A DNA stretch of 64,000 nucleotides from Betaproteobacteria bacterium UBA1934 (GTDB taxonomy: Bacteria; Pseudomonadota; Gammaproteobacteria; Burkholderiales; Rhodocyclaceae), in assembly GCA_002337055.1 (NCBI GenBank), contig DDFG01000005.1, positions 1,016,222 to 1,080,221 on the forward strand, read 5' to 3'. Numbering within the stretch: the stretch's first letter is position 1; every line of letters begins with the position of its first letter. The translations under genes were made by a program, and so were the position numbers. The notes under the pieces were generated by a model. It was not told where the DNA came from and searched no databases. It saw nothing but the letters and a program-made list of their open reading frames with translations. Below are positions 42,637-51,028 of the stretch, piece by piece.

Positions 42637-42699
42637 TTCTGAATCGAAATAAACAACGAATAAACTGTTCTGAACCGGAATAAGTGTTTTCGTTATGAT
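42637..42699 (+). promoter_or_regulatory. Promoter region of the sulfate-binding protein gene with direct repeats
   Basis: Two imperfect direct repeats, 42637-42654 and 42668-42685 (14 of 18 bases the same, 31 bp apart, about three helical turns), lie ahead of a -10 element TATGAT at 42694-42699. The second repeat covers the -35 position, where no good hexamer is present. This arrangement fits an activator such as CysB (inference). Confidence 0.55.
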
Positions 42700-42731
42700 C
42701 GGGTGGTCACGTTCGCTGCGGATCGTCCGTC

Positions 42732-43727
42732 ATGAAAAAACTGCTTTCCGGCCTGATGCTGATTTCGGGCTTTCTCGCTCAGGGAGCCTGGGCGCAGGCA
42801 ACCCTGCTGAACGTCTCCTACGACCCGACCCGCGAGTTGTACCGCGACTTCAATGCCGCTTTTGCCGCCGACTGGAAGGCAAAGACGGGCGAGGCGCTGA
42901 ACGTCCGCCAGTCGCATGGCGGTTCCGGCAAACAGGCCCTGGCCGTGCGCGACGGCCTGGAGGCCGATGTGGTCACGCTGGCGCTGGCCTACGACATCGA
43001 CGCCATTGCCGAGAAAGGCCTGCTGGCGGTCGATTGGCAAAAGCGCCTGCCGAACAATGCGGCGCCTTATACCTCGACCATCGTCTTTCTGGTACGCAAA
43101 GGCAATCCCAAATCGATCCGGGATTGGGGCGATCTGGCGCGGCCAGGCGTCACGGTGATCACGCCGAACCCCAAGACCTCGGGCGGCGCCCGCTGGAACT
43201 ACCTGGCGGCCTGGGCATGGGCGCTGCGGCAACCCGGCGGCAACAATGCCAGCGCCCGCGATTTGCTGGGCCGCATTCTCCACAATGTGCCGGTGCTCGA
43301 TTCGGGCGCGCGCGGGGCGACGACGACCTTTGTCGAACGCGGTGTCGGCGATGTGCTGATCGCCTGGGAGAACGAGGCGCAACTGGCGATCCGCGAACTG
43401 GGCAAGGATCGCTTCGAACTGGTCGTCCCCAGCCTGTCGATCCTGGCAGAGCCGCCGGTCGCGGTTGTCGACAAAGTGGTGGCCAAACACGGCACGCAGA
43501 AAGTGGCCGAGGCCTATCTGCGCTACCTGTATTCCCCCGCCGGGCAGGAGATCGCCGCCCGCCACTATTTCCGCCCGCGCGATGCCAAGGTCGCCGCCGC
43601 CCAGGGCGGCCTCTTCCCGAAACTAAAACTGGTCACCGTTGACGAAGTGTTTGGAGGTTGGCAGCAAGCGCACAAGGCGCATTTCGCCGACGGCGGCAGC
43701 TTTGATACTCTCTACCTGAAAAAGTGA
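42732..43727 (+). CDS. sbp: Periplasmic sulfate-binding protein
   Basis: A 331-residue ABC-transporter solute-binding protein with a signal peptide (LSGLMLISGFLAQGAWA). Motifs LNVSYDPTRELYRDFNAAF, QSHGGSGKQA, TPNPKTSGGARWNYLAAW and ATTTFVERGVGDVLIAWENE match the Sbp/CysP family. The permease and ATPase genes (cysTWA) are not in the window. It lies 19 bp before cysK, so sulfate uptake and cysteine synthesis are probably co-transcribed. Confidence 0.94.
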   Translation: MKKLLSGLMLISGFLAQGAWAQATLLNVSYDPTRELYRDFNAAFAADWKAKTGEALNVRQSHGGSGKQALAVRDGLEADVVTLALAYDIDAIAEKGLLAVDWQKRLPNNAAPYTSTIVFLVRKGNPKSIRDWGDLARPGVTVITPNPKTSGGARWNYLAAWAWALRQPGGNNASARDLLGRILHNVPVLDSGARGATTTFVERGVGDVLIAWENEAQLAIRELGKDRFELVVPSLSILAEPPVAVVDKVVAKHGTQKVAEAYLRYLYSPAGQEIAARHYFRPRDAKVAAAQGGLFPKLKLVTVDEVFGGWQQAHKAHFADGGSFDTLYLKK

Positions 43728-43746
43728 CAGCCTGAAGGAGTCCCCC

Positions 43747-44679
43747 ATGAAAATCGCTCAAAATGTCAGTGAATTGATCGGCAATACGCCTCTGGTACGC
43801 ATCAATCGCCTGGCGACCGACGCCGGCGCGGTGGTGACCGCCAAACTGGAATTCTTCAATCCGGCGCACAGCGTGAAAGATCGCATCGCCGCGGCCATGA
43901 TCGATGCCGCCCAGGCGGCGGGCCGTATCGGGCCGGACACCATCGTGCTGGAGCCGACTTCCGGCAATACCGGCATCGGCCTGGCGATGATTTGCGCGGC
44001 GCGCGGCATCCGTTGCTGCTTCGTGATGCCCGAAACGATGAGCCGCGAGCGCCGTCTGCTGCTCAAGGCGTATGGCGCCGAACTGGTGCTGACCCCCGGC
44101 CCCGAGGGCATGGGCGGCGCCATCAAGCGCGCCGAGGAGATGGCCGCCGCCGATGCGCGCTATTTCATTCCGCAGCAGTTCGAGAACCCGGCCAACCCGG
44201 AAGTGCATCGCCGCACCACGGCGGAGGAAATCTGGCGCGATACCGACGGGCAGGTCGACATCGTGATCAGTGGCGTCGGCACTGGCGGCACGATCACTGG
44301 GGTAGGCGAAGTGCTCAAGGCGAGAAAGCCGGGCGTGCGGATCGTTGCGGTCGAGCCGGATGCCTCGCCGGTGCTGTCCGGTGGTGCCAAGGGGCCGCAC
44401 CCGATTCAGGGCATTGGCGCCGGTTTCGTGCCCAAGATACTGAACACCGCGATCTATGACGAGGTAATCCGAGTCAAGAACGATGATGCACTGACAACGG
44501 CCCGGCGTGCGGCGACCGAAGAAGGCCTGCTGGTCGGCATTTCTTCCGGCGCGGCGCTGTGGGCGGCGCTGGAAGTCGCGCGGCGGCCCGAAAACGCCGG
44601 CAAGTTGATCGTGGTCGTGATTCCCTCGTTCGGCGAACGCTACTTATCCACCGTGTTGTTCCAGCATCTCGAGGTGTAA
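43747..44679 (+). CDS. cysK: Cysteine synthase
   Basis: A 310-residue O-acetylserine sulfhydrylase, cytoplasmic, PLP-dependent. The PLP Lys is in NPAHSVKDR (near residue 42), the substrate loop is TSGNTG, and the PLP phosphate loop is GVGTGGTITG. Further markers: GIGAGFVPKIL and VGISSGAALW. The length is normal. It is followed by a C-S lyase gene with only 5 bp between. Confidence 0.96.
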   Translation: MKIAQNVSELIGNTPLVRINRLATDAGAVVTAKLEFFNPAHSVKDRIAAAMIDAAQAAGRIGPDTIVLEPTSGNTGIGLAMICAARGIRCCFVMPETMSRERRLLLKAYGAELVLTPGPEGMGGAIKRAEEMAAADARYFIPQQFENPANPEVHRRTTAEEIWRDTDGQVDIVISGVGTGGTITGVGEVLKARKPGVRIVAVEPDASPVLSGGAKGPHPIQGIGAGFVPKILNTAIYDEVIRVKNDDALTTARRAATEEGLLVGISSGAALWAALEVARRPENAGKLIVVVIPSFGERYLSTVLFQHLEV

Positions 44680-44684
44680 CCGCG

Positions 44685-45815
44685 GTGAATGATTTTCACT
44701 GCGTTCTCGATCTGCAAGGCAGCGATTCCCTCAAATGGGGGCGCTATGCCGGGCGGGACATCTTGCCGATGTGGGTGGCGGACATGGATTTCGCCGCCCC
44801 GCCGGCCGTGTTGTCCGCCCTGCACGCCCGTGTCGATCATGCCGTGTTCGGGTACGCCGAACCGTGGCCTTCGCTCGTCGAGGCGGTGCAATCGCATCTG
44901 TGGCAGGAATATGGCTGGGCGATTGAACCGGAGTGGCTGGTGTGGTTACCGGGTCTGGTCACCGGGTTGAACGTCGCCTGCCGGGCGGTTGCTGGCTCCG
45001 TGTTGAGCGCAACGCCGGTCTACCCGCCGTTTTTCTCCGCACCACGTCATGCCGGTTGCGATCTGGCGACGGTGGCGCTTTCCAGCGACGACGCAGGCTG
45101 GCACTGGGATTGGTCGGCGTTGGCGGCAGCGGCGCCCGGTCGCCATCTGTTTCTGCTCTGCCATCCGCACAACCCGGTCGGGCGCTGCTGGCGCGACGAC
45201 GAACTGGCGCAGCTGGCCGATCTGGCGGCCGAACACGACTGGGTGGTGTGTTCGGACGAGATTCATTGCGATCTGATTCTGGAACCCGGGCGACGCCACC
45301 GGCCTTTCTCCACGGTGAGCGACGACGCGGCCCAGCGCAGCATCACGCTGATGGCGCCTTCCAAGACCTTCAATGTGCCGGCGCTGGGCGCGGCGTTCGC
45401 GGTCATTCCCTCGCCCGCCTTGCGCAGGCGTTTTGTGGCGGCGATGAACGGCATCGTGCCGCATGTCAATGTGCTGGGGCTGGTTGCCGCCGAAGCCGCC
45501 TATCGCGATGCACGCGACTGGCGGTCAGAACTGATCGACGTGCTGGCCGCCAACCGCGACCGCCTGGAGCGCGCCGTCGAGGACTTGCCGGGCCTTCGCA
45601 TGGCCCATGTCGAGGCGACCTATCTAGCATGGATCGACGCGCGCGGACTCGGCGTCAGCGATCCGGCAGCGTATTTCGAGGCGCATGGTCTCGGTCTGTC
45701 GAACGGCGCCGACTTCGGCGCGCCCGGCTGGGTACGGCTCAATTTCGGCTGTCCGCCCGCCACGCTCGATATCGCGCTGGCGCGACTTGCCGCGGCATGC
45801 CACACTGCGGGGTAA
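44685..45815 (+). CDS. PatB/MalY-type PLP-dependent C-S lyase
   Basis: A 376-residue aminotransferase-class enzyme. N-terminal DSLKWGRYAGRDILPMWVADMDF is the PatB/MalY family signature; the PLP Lys is in MAPSKTFNVPALG near residue 225. GTG 44685, with GAGGTG eight bases upstream, gives the usual family start. Such enzymes cleave cystathionine or cysteine conjugates and could oppose or balance the neighbouring cysteine synthase. Cytoplasmic. Confidence 0.9.
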   Translation: MNDFHCVLDLQGSDSLKWGRYAGRDILPMWVADMDFAAPPAVLSALHARVDHAVFGYAEPWPSLVEAVQSHLWQEYGWAIEPEWLVWLPGLVTGLNVACRAVAGSVLSATPVYPPFFSAPRHAGCDLATVALSSDDAGWHWDWSALAAAAPGRHLFLLCHPHNPVGRCWRDDELAQLADLAAEHDWVVCSDEIHCDLILEPGRRHRPFSTVSDDAAQRSITLMAPSKTFNVPALGAAFAVIPSPALRRRFVAAMNGIVPHVNVLGLVAAEAAYRDARDWRSELIDVLAANRDRLERAVEDLPGLRMAHVEATYLAWIDARGLGVSDPAAYFEAHGLGLSNGADFGAPGWVRLNFGCPPATLDIALARLAAACHTAG

Positions 45816-45843
45816 CCACTGCCCGCTGTGTTGCCCCCGGATC

Positions 45844-46683
45844 ATGCTGAACGCCACCATTTTTCTCCTTGTCTGCGCCCTTGTCGCCCAATGCTGGGCG
45901 GTGGTGCTCGCGCTGCTGCAATGGCCGCGCCTGCGGCAGGAGCGCTTTGCGTGGACCTGTATCACGATCGCGCTGATCCTGCTTGTGATGCGACGTCTGG
46001 GGCCGCTGGAATGGGCGCTCTCGACGGGTTTGTTCGATTTCATCGGGGCGCTCGGCGACTGCCTGATTTCTTTTCTCTGGCTGCTCGGGGTTATCGGACT
46101 GCGTCGCCTGCTCGACGCTGGCGAGGCGCAGCGTACCCGACTGGAGGCGCTGGCCGGCATTGACCCGCTGACAGGTCTGCACAATCGTTCCGAACTATTT
46201 CTGAGAGCCGAACAGGAAATTCTGCGCGCGCAGCGCAATGGCGAAACCATGGCTGTACTGATGATCGACCTGGATCGATTTCGTGCCGTCAATGCCCGCC
46301 ATGGCCACGCGCTTGGCGACGCCCTGCTGCAGTCGATTGCGACGGCGATTCGTCAGACGGTCAGGCGGATCGACGTGGCCGGCCGGATCGGCGGCGAAGA
46401 ATTCGTCATTGTATTGCCGGATACCTCGGCTGAAGCCGCGCTTTCTGCCGCCGAGCGATTACGTCAGGCAGTTGCCGATGCCGTTGCCGATATCGATGGC
46501 AAGAGAGTTTCGGTGACGGCGAGCATCGGCGTCACGGTGGCGGATTGCCAACCGCGCCAGGCCCCTGCGGCCTACTTCAAGGGTTTGCTGCAAGAGGCGG
46601 ACACCGCGCTGGAAATCGCCCAGCAACGCGGTCACGACCGCGTCGAATGCTGGCAGCCGGAGATGAGCATCCAGGCGACCTGA
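45844..46683 (+). CDS. Membrane-bound diguanylate cyclase
   Basis: A 279-residue protein with two or three N-terminal membrane helices (IFLLVCALVAQCWAVVLALL and later LIFLW-like stretches) and a GGDEF domain starting at DPLTGLHNRSEL. The active site is RIGGEEF and a product-inhibition RxxD site (RRID) stands five residues before it, so the enzyme is probably active and feedback-controlled. No other sensory domain. It makes c-di-GMP, which may influence the exopolysaccharide system elsewhere in the window (inference). Confidence 0.93.
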   Translation: MLNATIFLLVCALVAQCWAVVLALLQWPRLRQERFAWTCITIALILLVMRRLGPLEWALSTGLFDFIGALGDCLISFLWLLGVIGLRRLLDAGEAQRTRLEALAGIDPLTGLHNRSELFLRAEQEILRAQRNGETMAVLMIDLDRFRAVNARHGHALGDALLQSIATAIRQTVRRIDVAGRIGGEEFVIVLPDTSAEAALSAAERLRQAVADAVADIDGKRVSVTASIGVTVADCQPRQAPAAYFKGLLQEADTALEIAQQRGHDRVECWQPEMSIQAT

Positions 46684-46693
46684 GCGGGTCCGC

Positions 46694-47398
46694 TCAGCGT
46701 CCGTAATTGGCGCGTTCCAGGCGCTGAAGTTCGTAGATGCGGCGCTGCTGTTCGCGCTGCAATTCGATTTCGCGGTTGCGTTTCTCGATTTCCGCATCGC
46801 GCTTTTCCTGTTCCATCTTGCGCTGTTCGGCGATGGCGATCTGGCGGACCTGTACATCGACCTGCCGCCGAAACTGCTCGGCCTCGTCACGTCGTTGCTG
46901 CTCACGTACGGCTTCTACTTGCCGGTCGAATTGTTCCCTGCGGATTTTTTCGTAGGCGAGACGCGCGTCTTCCTCGTCCTTCTGTTTGAGCGCTTTCTGG
47001 GCGGCCGCTTTCTCGCGTTCGACGCGCCCCCGCTCGGCTTCGCGTGCGTTTTGCAGGGCGTAAAAGACGATGGCCAGCATGACGGCGCTGGCGACGAAGA
47101 GCAGCCGACGCGCGGTCCAGAAAGATTTTACGGCAATGTGTTCTGCGGGAAGTGCCACCGCTGGCGCCGTGACCGGTGCAAACAAACGCTGGTTGTAGGC
47201 CTGTCGGCGGATAGGGTCGGAGAGAATGCGATAGGCCTCTTTCAGTGCCAGCAGCCTGATCTGCCGGTCTTCTGCGGTTGTTTTCCCGTCGCCAACGCTG
47301 AGCGCCTCGAGCGCGCCGGCGAAGGCTTCTTCGATCTGCTGGGGTCGGGCGTCGACGGGGACGCCGAGGACGGTATAGAGACTTTTCACCGTGTCCAA
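46694..47398 (-). CDS. J-domain-like membrane protein without HPD motif
   Basis: A 234-residue protein. Residues 6-70 resemble a J-domain (YTVLGVPVDARPQQIEEAFAG, then LKEAYRILSDPIRRQAYNQRL), but the loop that should hold HPD reads VGDGKTTAE, so it probably cannot stimulate DnaK. One membrane helix follows (LLFVASAVMLAIVFYAL), then about 120 residues of highly charged coiled coil rich in Glu, Arg, Gln and Lys. It converges with the diguanylate cyclase gene; a short 7-bp stem spans both stop codons (46681-46696). Function unknown. Confidence 0.82.
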   Translation of the reverse strand: MDTVKSLYTVLGVPVDARPQQIEEAFAGALEALSVGDGKTTAEDRQIRLLALKEAYRILSDPIRRQAYNQRLFAPVTAPAVALPAEHIAVKSFWTARRLLFVASAVMLAIVFYALQNAREAERGRVEREKAAAQKALKQKDEEDARLAYEKIRREQFDRQVEAVREQQRRDEAEQFRRQVDVQVRQIAIAEQRKMEQEKRDAEIEKRNREIELQREQQRRIYELQRLERANYGR

Positions 47399-47435
47399 CT
47401 CGGATATGCAATAGGCGAATTATATCCCGACAACA

Positions 47436-48005
47436 TCAAGTGACCCGGGTGCCGCCGTTCTCCGTGACCAGCCAGTCCAGGCGCTGATCGTGTCTCTCGG
47501 GGCGAACGCTCTCCACCCGGTTCATCTCGAAGCCGACGCCAATGGCCAGCGGACGCGGTGTCAGCGCCACCAGTGTGCGGTCGAAATAGCCGCCGCCGTA
47601 GCCGAGGCGATAGCCGGCCGAGTCAAATCCGTTCAACGGCAGCACGATGATGTCCGGCGTCAACCACTCGCCCTCGGTGGGCGTGGGAATCCCGTACCGA
47701 TCCGGGGTCAGCAGGGTGGCGGGCGTCCACATGCGGAAGGCGAGCGGGCGGTCGACATCGACGACGACCGGCAGCACTGCGCGGCAACCCAACTGTTGCC
47801 AGTGTTCGATGGCCGCACGCACGTCGGGTTCGTTCTTGATCGGCCAACAGAACGCTACGGTGGCGGCTCCCCGGGGTTGCGCCGGAAAATCGAGCAGATG
47901 TGCGACGATACGACCCGACAGTTCGGCGTGTTCGGCGGGGGATAGCATGGAGCGGCGGGCCACCATGGCGCGGCGCAAATCGCGCCGCCAGTTCTGATAT
48001 GTCAT
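47436..48005 (-). CDS. 5-formyltetrahydrofolate cyclo-ligase
   Basis: A 189-residue cytoplasmic enzyme that turns 5-formyl-THF into 5,10-methenyl-THF using ATP. Motifs: WRRDLRRAMVARRSMLS at the N-terminus (I chose ATG 48005), FCWPIKNEPDVR, and the family signature LPLNGFDSAGYRLGYGGGYFDR. It is divergent from the lytic transglycosylase gene at 48050, with 44 bp between the starts. Confidence 0.94.
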   Translation of the reverse strand: MTYQNWRRDLRRAMVARRSMLSPAEHAELSGRIVAHLLDFPAQPRGAATVAFCWPIKNEPDVRAAIEHWQQLGCRAVLPVVVDVDRPLAFRMWTPATLLTPDRYGIPTPTEGEWLTPDIIVLPLNGFDSAGYRLGYGGGYFDRTLVALTPRPLAIGVGFEMNRVESVRPERHDQRLDWLVTENGGTRVT

Positions 48006-48049
48006 GCTCGGCGTGTTATCCTGAATGGCCATTTGCGGCAATGTAGCAT

Positions 48050-49987
48050 ATGAAACCTAGACGATTCTGCCTCGCCTTGGCGCTCGCCATGGCCATCATG
48101 GCGCCCGTGCTGGCGGCTCCCGGCGATGCCCAGTTCCTGCTCGCCCGCGACGCCTTTCGCGTCGGCGATCCGCAACGCCTGGACAAAGCTGCGGCGGCGC
48201 TGGGCGAACACGAACTGACGCCCTATGTCGAATACTTCAAACTGCGCATGCACCTGGAGCAGGCCGACGATGCGACCGTGCAGGCTTTTCTTGCGCGCTA
48301 CGACGGCAGCTACGTGGCCGAAAAGTTGCGGGGCGACTGGCTGACACAGTTGGTCAAAAAGGAGCGCTGGAGCGAAGTCGAGACGGAGGCTGCCAAACTC
48401 AAGGCGCCCGAGCAGGAACAGCAGTGCATGGCCTTGCAGGCGCGCCTGGCCCGCAAGGATCGCACGGCGCTCGACGAGGTGCAGCGCCAATGGCTGACCT
48501 TGCTCGATCCGGTCGAACCTTGCCGCCTGGCGCTGGAAGCGCTGATCTGGGAAAAACGTGTTCTGGCCAGCGACGTCTGGGAGCGCATTCGCCGCCAGTT
48601 CGAGGCGAACCGCGCGAGTTGGGCGCGGCAGACAATGATGTACCTGCCGGCCAGCCAGACGCCGGAAGAGAAACAGATGATCGCGTTGATCGACAAGCCG
48701 GCGCTCTATCTGGCCAAGCTGCCCGCCAATTGGGCGACCAGCCGTGCCGGCCGCGAAATGGCAGCACTGGCGGTGCAACGGCTGGGCAACAGCGATCCGG
48801 TGCTGGCGGCCGAGGCCTTGGAGCGGATCGCCGACCGTATGCAGCCGAGCGAGCGCGAATGGGCCTGGAGTCAGATCGCGCTGGCCGCCGCACGCCGGCA
48901 TTTGCCTGAGGCCATGGGTTGGTACGGCAAGGCGGGGGCGGCAACACTCTCGGACGAAGGGGCGCAGTGGAAGGTGCGGGCCGCCTTGCGAGCACTCGAC
49001 TGGGGCACGGTGCGGAGCGCCATCGAAGCCATGTCGCCCGGGCTGGCCGCAAAGCCGGAGTGGACCTACTGGCTCGGTCGGGCGTACAAGGCCGGCGGTC
49101 GATTGAGCGACGCGAATGCGTTGTTCGGGCGTATTGTCGGGCAGCCGAATTTCTACGGCAATCTGGCCGACGAGGAACTCGGCCGCAAGATCGCCGCGCC
49201 CAATCGGGCCGCGGCGCCGACCGACGACGAGAAGGCGCGCGCCGCCAGTCACGCCGGGTTGCAACGTGCCCTTGCTTTCTTCCGCCTCGACATGCGCACC
49301 GAAGCCGTGCGCGAATGGAACTACAGCCTGCGTGGCATGAGCGACCGCGAATTACTGGCGGCAGCCGATCTGGCGCAGCGCAATCAGATCTTCGACCGCG
49401 CCATCAACACGGCGGATCGCACCCAAAACGAACATGACTATGCCTTGCGTTATTTGGCCCCCTTCGGCGAGCAGGTCCGTCCGGCCGCCCGCAACCAGTC
49501 TCTCGACGACGCCTGGGTCTACGGCCTGATGCGGCAGGAAAGCCGTTTCATCACCAATGCCCGTTCGTCGGTCGGCGCCTCCGGATTGATGCAACTGATG
49601 CCGGCGACGGCACGCTGGGTGGCACGCAAGATCGGCCTCAAGGATTTTCAGCCGGGCCGGGTCAATGACACGGACGTCAATCTGTTACTGGGCACGAGCT
49701 ACATGCGCATGGTGCTGGAGAGCCTCGACAATCACCCCGTTCTGGCGTCGGCAGCCTACAACGCCGGACCCGGACGAGCGCGAAAATGGCAGGCCGACCG
49801 GCCGCTGGAAGGCGCCATTTATGCCGAGACCATTCCTTTCAACGAAACACGCGATTATGTGAAAAAGGTAATGAGCAACGCGGTGTACTATTCGATCCAG
49901 TTCAACGGCGAACCCGAATCCCTGCGGGCGCGCCTGGGTGTGGTGGCACCACGCGGCAGCGGTGGGCGCGTCGAGGAACTGCCGTAA
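48050..49987 (+). CDS. slt: Soluble lytic murein transglycosylase
   Basis: A 645-residue periplasmic enzyme with a signal peptide (LALALAMAIMAPVLA). A long alpha-helical U-domain fills the first 450 residues and a C-terminal SLT domain has the catalytic Glu in MRQESRFITNARS, then GASGLMQLMPATARW and AAYNAGPGRARKW. Length and layout match Slt70. It makes 1,6-anhydro-muropeptides during wall turnover. Confidence 0.95.
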   Translation: MKPRRFCLALALAMAIMAPVLAAPGDAQFLLARDAFRVGDPQRLDKAAAALGEHELTPYVEYFKLRMHLEQADDATVQAFLARYDGSYVAEKLRGDWLTQLVKKERWSEVETEAAKLKAPEQEQQCMALQARLARKDRTALDEVQRQWLTLLDPVEPCRLALEALIWEKRVLASDVWERIRRQFEANRASWARQTMMYLPASQTPEEKQMIALIDKPALYLAKLPANWATSRAGREMAALAVQRLGNSDPVLAAEALERIADRMQPSEREWAWSQIALAAARRHLPEAMGWYGKAGAATLSDEGAQWKVRAALRALDWGTVRSAIEAMSPGLAAKPEWTYWLGRAYKAGGRLSDANALFGRIVGQPNFYGNLADEELGRKIAAPNRAAAPTDDEKARAASHAGLQRALAFFRLDMRTEAVREWNYSLRGMSDRELLAAADLAQRNQIFDRAINTADRTQNEHDYALRYLAPFGEQVRPAARNQSLDDAWVYGLMRQESRFITNARSSVGASGLMQLMPATARWVARKIGLKDFQPGRVNDTDVNLLLGTSYMRMVLESLDNHPVLASAAYNAGPGRARKWQADRPLEGAIYAETIPFNETRDYVKKVMSNAVYYSIQFNGEPESLRARLGVVAPRGSGGRVEELP

Positions 49988-50047
49988 GTCGAGGGCCGAT
50001 CCGGTAGAATACGTCTTTCCCTCAACATCCGCGACGACGGAGTCGGT

Positions 50048-51010
50048 ATGCCTATCAAAAAAGTCCTTTTGCTCGGTGGGAGTGGTTTTGTCGGCACTTT
50101 CATTACCAATCGCCTCTCCGAATTGGGTATCGAAGTCACGATTCCGAGTCGTCGCCGCGAGCGGGGCAAGGCACTCATCATGCTGCCCGGCGTGCAGGTC
50201 GTGGAGGCTGATGTGCATGATCCAGAGGTACTGACTGCGCTGGTGACGGGGCATGATGCGGTGATCAACCTGATCGGCCAGTTGCACAGCCGCGACGTGC
50301 AGCTTCCCTACAGCCGCGACTTCGGTCGGGCGCACGTTGAATTGCCCCGAAAGCTCGTCGGCGCCTGCCAGGCGGCAGGGGTTCGGCGCCTGCTCCACAT
50401 GAGCGCGCTGAAAGCCTCGCCGCAAGGGCCTTCCGAATACCTGGCCTCGAAAGGCGAGGGGGAACAGATTGTGCGCGCCGCCCAAGGACTGCTGGACATC
50501 ACCGTGTTCCGGCCCTCCGTCATCTTCGGGCGGGGTGATGCTTTCCTGAACATGTTTGCCCGTGTGCTCAGATTGAGCCCGATCTTCCCGCTCGGTTACG
50601 GCGATGCGCGCCTGCAACCCGTCTGGGTGGGCGATGTGGCCGACGCCTTTGTCTGCGCGCTGGCCGACGAGAAGACTTTTGGGCAGGCATACGACCTCTG
50701 TGGTCCGCGTGCCTACACGCTGCACGAACTGGTTGAATATACCGCCCGCTTGTGCGGGAGCCGTGCGCGTGTGGTGAATATTTGTGAAGGGCTGGCGTAT
50801 TTGCAAGCCGGTCTGATGTGGCTGGCACCCAAGCCGCTGATGTCGCCGGATAATCTGCGTTCGCTTCAGGTGGACAGCGTTTGCGATGCAGAATGCCAGT
50901 TGCCTCCGGGCTGGAGGCCGCGGCCTCTGGAAGCCGAGGCGCCGGTCTATATCACCGGCCGCAAGATCAAGGAACGCCTCACCAAATATCGCCTGCGGGC
51001 CGGGCGTTAA
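50048..51010 (+). CDS. NDUFA9-like NAD(P)-binding SDR protein
   Basis: A 320-residue atypical short-chain dehydrogenase with the nucleotide-binding motif LLGGSGFVGTFI at the N-terminus. It is similar to the complex-I-associated NDUFA9 group found in many proteobacteria (INLIGQLHSRDVQLPYSRDF, TVFRPSVIFGRGDAFLNMFA, PVWVGDVADAFVCAL). The catalytic Tyr/Lys pair appears only partly (SEYLASKGEGE). It is followed at once by cca. Role uncertain; possibly quinone-related or a chaperone for complex I. Confidence 0.87.
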   Translation: MPIKKVLLLGGSGFVGTFITNRLSELGIEVTIPSRRRERGKALIMLPGVQVVEADVHDPEVLTALVTGHDAVINLIGQLHSRDVQLPYSRDFGRAHVELPRKLVGACQAAGVRRLLHMSALKASPQGPSEYLASKGEGEQIVRAAQGLLDITVFRPSVIFGRGDAFLNMFARVLRLSPIFPLGYGDARLQPVWVGDVADAFVCALADEKTFGQAYDLCGPRAYTLHELVEYTARLCGSRARVVNICEGLAYLQAGLMWLAPKPLMSPDNLRSLQVDSVCDAECQLPPGWRPRPLEAEAPVYITGRKIKERLTKYRLRAGR

Positions 51011-51028
51011 ATGACCGGCGGCCCGACG

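Noticed and set aside
46681..46696. Short stem spanning the diguanylate cyclase and J-like protein stop codons as a terminator
   Set aside because: A 7-bp stem with a 2-base loop and no T-tract is too weak to call.
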